Translations under genes and position numbers: made by a program | Notes under the pieces: model-generated | Database searches by the model: none | What the model was told of the DNA's origin: nothing | What the model saw: the letters and a program-made list of their open reading frames with translations, nothing else | Source: an uncultured Bacteroidales bacterium | Lineage (GTDB): Bacteria; Bacteroidota; Bacteroidia; Bacteroidales; Muribaculaceae | Length of the DNA stretch: 7,554 nt | Direction of reading: 5' to 3' | Assembly: GCA_900547755.1 (NCBI GenBank) | Contig: URIC01000062.1 | Location: 1 to 7,554, forward strand | Part shown: piece by piece, positions 5,553-7,554 of the stretch | Layout of the letters: each line of letters begins with the position of its first letter | Numbering within the stretch: position 1 is the stretch's first letter

Positions 5553-6770
5553 TTGAAAGCACTGAAAAAACTGATGGACAAGGCCCGTCCCTCATTCGAG
5601 GAGGGGGGCAAGCTCCACGCGTTCCGTTCGGTCTATGACGGCTTTGACACATTCCTGTTCACGCCTAACGAGACCTCGCGGTCGGGAGTCCATATCCATG
5701 ACTCGATGGACTCCAAACGTACTATGATTATCGTCATAGTCGCCCTCATCCCCTGCCTCCTCTTCGGTATGTACAATGCCGGATACCAGCACTGGCTTGC
5801 AGCCGGGGCCGAGACATTCCCCTTCTGGCAGCTGATGGCTTACGGCTTCCTGGCCGTGTTGCCGCGCCTGGTCGTGGCTTATGTGGTCGGTCTGGGAATC
5901 GAGTTCATCGTGGCGCAGTGGCGCAAGGAGGAAATCCAGGAGGGATTCCTCGTGACCGGAATCCTCATTCCGATGATATGCCCCATCGAGACCCCGCTCT
6001 GGATGATTGCCGTGGCGACAGCCTTCTCCGTGATTTTCGTCAAGGAGGTATTCGGTGGCACAGGCTATAATATATTTAATGTGGCCCTCGTGACCCGCGC
6101 GTTCCTCTTCTTCGCCTATCCCGCCCAGATGAGCGGCGACAAGGTGTTTGTCGCCTCAGGCAAGATGCTCGGCATCGGCTCGGAAATAGACGGTCTCACC
6201 TGCGCCACCCCCCTCGGCCAGGTAGCCACATCCGGAGCGACCGACGCTGCAGGCGTGGCAAACGCGATGACCGACATCGCCGGAGACCCCGTATCTTTGT
6301 GGCATATGTTCCTCGGCCTGATTCCCGGCTCGTTCGGCGAGACTTCCACCCTCTGCATCCTCATCGGAGCGCTGATACTCCTCTTCACCGGTATCGCAAG
6401 CTGGCGCATCGTCCTGTCGGTGTTTGCCGGAGGCGCGGTGATGGCCCTGATTGCCAACTGGTGCGCGACCCCGACTTATCCCGCCTCGTTCCTCACCGTC
6501 GGTGAGCAACTCTGCCTAGGAGGTTTCGCATTCGCGGCTGTCTTCATGGCTCCCGACCCTGTCACCTCATGCCGAACCAACACAGGTAAGTACATCTACG
6601 GATTCCTCGTCGGAGTGGTCGCCATCCTCATCCGAACCTACAACAACGGTTATCCCGAAGGAGCGATGCTCGCCGTACTGCTTATGAACGCCCTGGCTCC
6701 CCTGATTGACTACTGCGTGGTCGAAGCCAATGTCCGCCGCCGCCTTGCCCGAACAAAAACGGCAAAATAA
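5553..6770 (+). CDS. nqrB: Na+-NQR subunit B, TTG start
   Basis: NqrB is the large membrane subunit of Na+-NQR; it carries covalent FMN and riboflavin and takes part in Na+ transfer. The 405-residue product begins KALKKLMDKARPSFEEGGKLHAF after a TTG start, the pattern expected for Bacteroidales NqrB. The next ATG (5574) would drop seven residues, and no ATG lies in frame upstream near the nqrA stop. Hydrophobic segments at about 56-72, 93-113, 146-165, 265-283, 285-302, 320-335, 347-361 and 369-385 mark a polytopic protein. Family motifs include GVHIHDSMDSKR, FNVALVTRAFLFFAYP, GSFGETST (259-266), APDPVTSCRTNTGK and RTYNNGYPEG. A flavinylation-type motif DGLTCATPL puts FMN on Thr219; SGAT at 227-230 is a second candidate. 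It lies 41 bases after nqrA. Confidence 0.95.
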   Translation: MKALKKLMDKARPSFEEGGKLHAFRSVYDGFDTFLFTPNETSRSGVHIHDSMDSKRTMIIVIVALIPCLLFGMYNAGYQHWLAAGAETFPFWQLMAYGFLAVLPRLVVAYVVGLGIEFIVAQWRKEEIQEGFLVTGILIPMICPIETPLWMIAVATAFSVIFVKEVFGGTGYNIFNVALVTRAFLFFAYPAQMSGDKVFVASGKMLGIGSEIDGLTCATPLGQVATSGATDAAGVANAMTDIAGDPVSLWHMFLGLIPGSFGETSTLCILIGALILLFTGIASWRIVLSVFAGGAVMALIANWCATPTYPASFLTVGEQLCLGGFAFAAVFMAPDPVTSCRTNTGKYIYGFLVGVVAILIRTYNNGYPEGAMLAVLLMNALAPLIDYCVVEANVRRRLARTKTAK

Positions 6771-6821
6771 GCTCCACCATCCCGATATTTCTTGACAACC
6801 AAGCAAATAGCACAAGAAAAG

Positions 6822-7554
6822 ATGATTAACAAACAAAGCAACGTCTACACCATAGTCTACATCACGGCAATGGTAATCGTGGTGGGAGCCGTTCTGGCGT
6901 TCACATCCATGGCCCTGAAAGACCGCCAGGAGGAAAACGCCCAGGCCGACAAGAAGAGCCAGATTCTCCAGGCCGTACATATCTCCACCACCCGCGCCAC
7001 CGTGATCGCCGACTTCGAGAAATATATCGTCAGCCAGCTCGTGGTAAATGACAAAGGCGAGGAGGTGGAAGGCCAGGAGGCTTTCTCCATCAATGTCGCC
7101 TCAGAGGCGAAAAAGCCGGCCGACCAGCGCCTGCTCCCCGTGTATGTATGCCAGCTTCCTGACGCAGGCACCAAATATATCCTCCCCTTGGCCGGTATGG
7201 GGCTCTGGGGACCGATCTGGGGATATGTGGCATTCGATGCCGACGGTTCCACAATCTACGGCGCGTTCTTCGACCATCAGGGAGAGACCCCCGGTCTTGG
7301 AGCCGAGATAACCAAACCCGCGTTCACCGACCAGTTCCCCGGCCGCTCTGTATTCAAAGGCAACAACTTCTACCCCATCGAGGTGGTAAAAGCCGGACAG
7401 AAACCCCTCAATCCCGATGTCGATTATGTTGACGGCATATCCGGAGGCACAATCACATCGAAAGGTGTGAGCGCGATGTTCGACAACTGCCTGTCACCCT
7501 ACCGTGCATGGCTCGAGAAAGCCGGCAAAGGAAGCTCGACAGACGTGACCCGTG
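6822..7554 (+). CDS. nqrC: Na+-NQR subunit C, 3' end cut by window
   Basis: NqrC is anchored by one N-terminal helix, and its periplasmic domain carries an FMN bound to Thr through a phosphoester. The visible 244 residues start at an ATG 51 bases after nqrB and remain open at the window edge. The membrane helix lies at about 8-30 (IVYITAMVIVVGAVLAF). The FMN-binding domain shows YILPLAGMGLWGPIWGYVAF (119-138), HQGETPGLGAEI (152-163) and the flavin-attachment motif DGISGGTITSKGV (204-216). Thr210 is the expected attachment site; the usual SGAT reads SGGT here. Because NqrC proteins are mostly 220-260 residues, only the end is probably missing. Downstream nqrD, nqrE and nqrF are expected by family operon order but are not in the window. 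Confidence 0.95.
   Translation, partial: MINKQSNVYTIVYITAMVIVVGAVLAFTSMALKDRQEENAQADKKSQILQAVHISTTRATVIADFEKYIVSQLVVNDKGEEVEGQEAFSINVASEAKKPADQRLLPVYVCQLPDAGTKYILPLAGMGLWGPIWGYVAFDADGSTIYGAFFDHQGETPGLGAEITKPAFTDQFPGRSVFKGNNFYPIEVVKAGQKPLNPDVDYVDGISGGTITSKGVSAMFDNCLSPYRAWLEKAGKGSSTDVTR

Noticed and set aside
5065..5652. 195-codon minus-strand frame across the nqrA-nqrB junction
   Set aside because: It is antisense to two strongly conserved genes. Such frames are common in GC-rich DNA with a strong third-position C preference.
1..7554. CRISPR array, tRNA or rRNA gene, toxin-antitoxin pair or defence system
   Set aside because: No regularly spaced repeats, no tRNA or rRNA signature and no genes of these families. 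All convincing genes belong to exb-tonB or nqr.

Overview
The window looks like chromosomal DNA from a Bacteroidota bacterium of the order Bacteroidales. Three things point there. The TonB N-terminus carries the phylum-typical stretch EWRDLIFEGKNKEFGAYQLR. The promoters fit the TTTG-N19-TAnnTTTG pattern rather than the sigma-70 pattern. The genes lack Shine-Dalgarno sequences. A Muribaculaceae-like gut lineage is my guess from overall feel and moderate GC; the sequence does not prove it.

Layout. Bases 1-190 hold no convincing gene, only two adjacent stem-loops and short closed frames. A perfect 15-bp hairpin at 191-222 ends a leftward operon that runs 3595 to 249 on the minus strand: exbB (proton channel), two exbD-family genes and tonB. 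Bases 3596-4164 are a divergent intergenic region. It contains a full-consensus leftward promoter, a roughly 225-nt exb leader, an AT-rich stretch, a rightward promoter and a 24-bp imperfect palindrome near the rightward start site. From 4165 to the right edge runs nqrA-nqrB-nqrC', the start of the operon for the Na+-pumping NADH:quinone oxidoreductase. nqrC runs off the window, and nqrD, nqrE and nqrF are expected beyond it.

How the parts fit. Na+-NQR oxidises NADH, reduces quinone and exports Na+, so it energises the inner membrane. ExbB/ExbD spends ion-motive force to drive TonB, which powers nutrient uptake through outer-membrane SusC/TonB-dependent receptors. One divergent locus therefore pairs a membrane-energising machine with an energy-spending one. 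Both are known systems. I did not find a convincing undescribed system. The items most worth a second look are the palindrome after the nqr promoter, the enlarged ExbD periplasmic regions, the TTG start and paired flavinylation-like motifs of NqrB, the SGGT motif of NqrC, the long exb leader and the structured stretch at the left edge.
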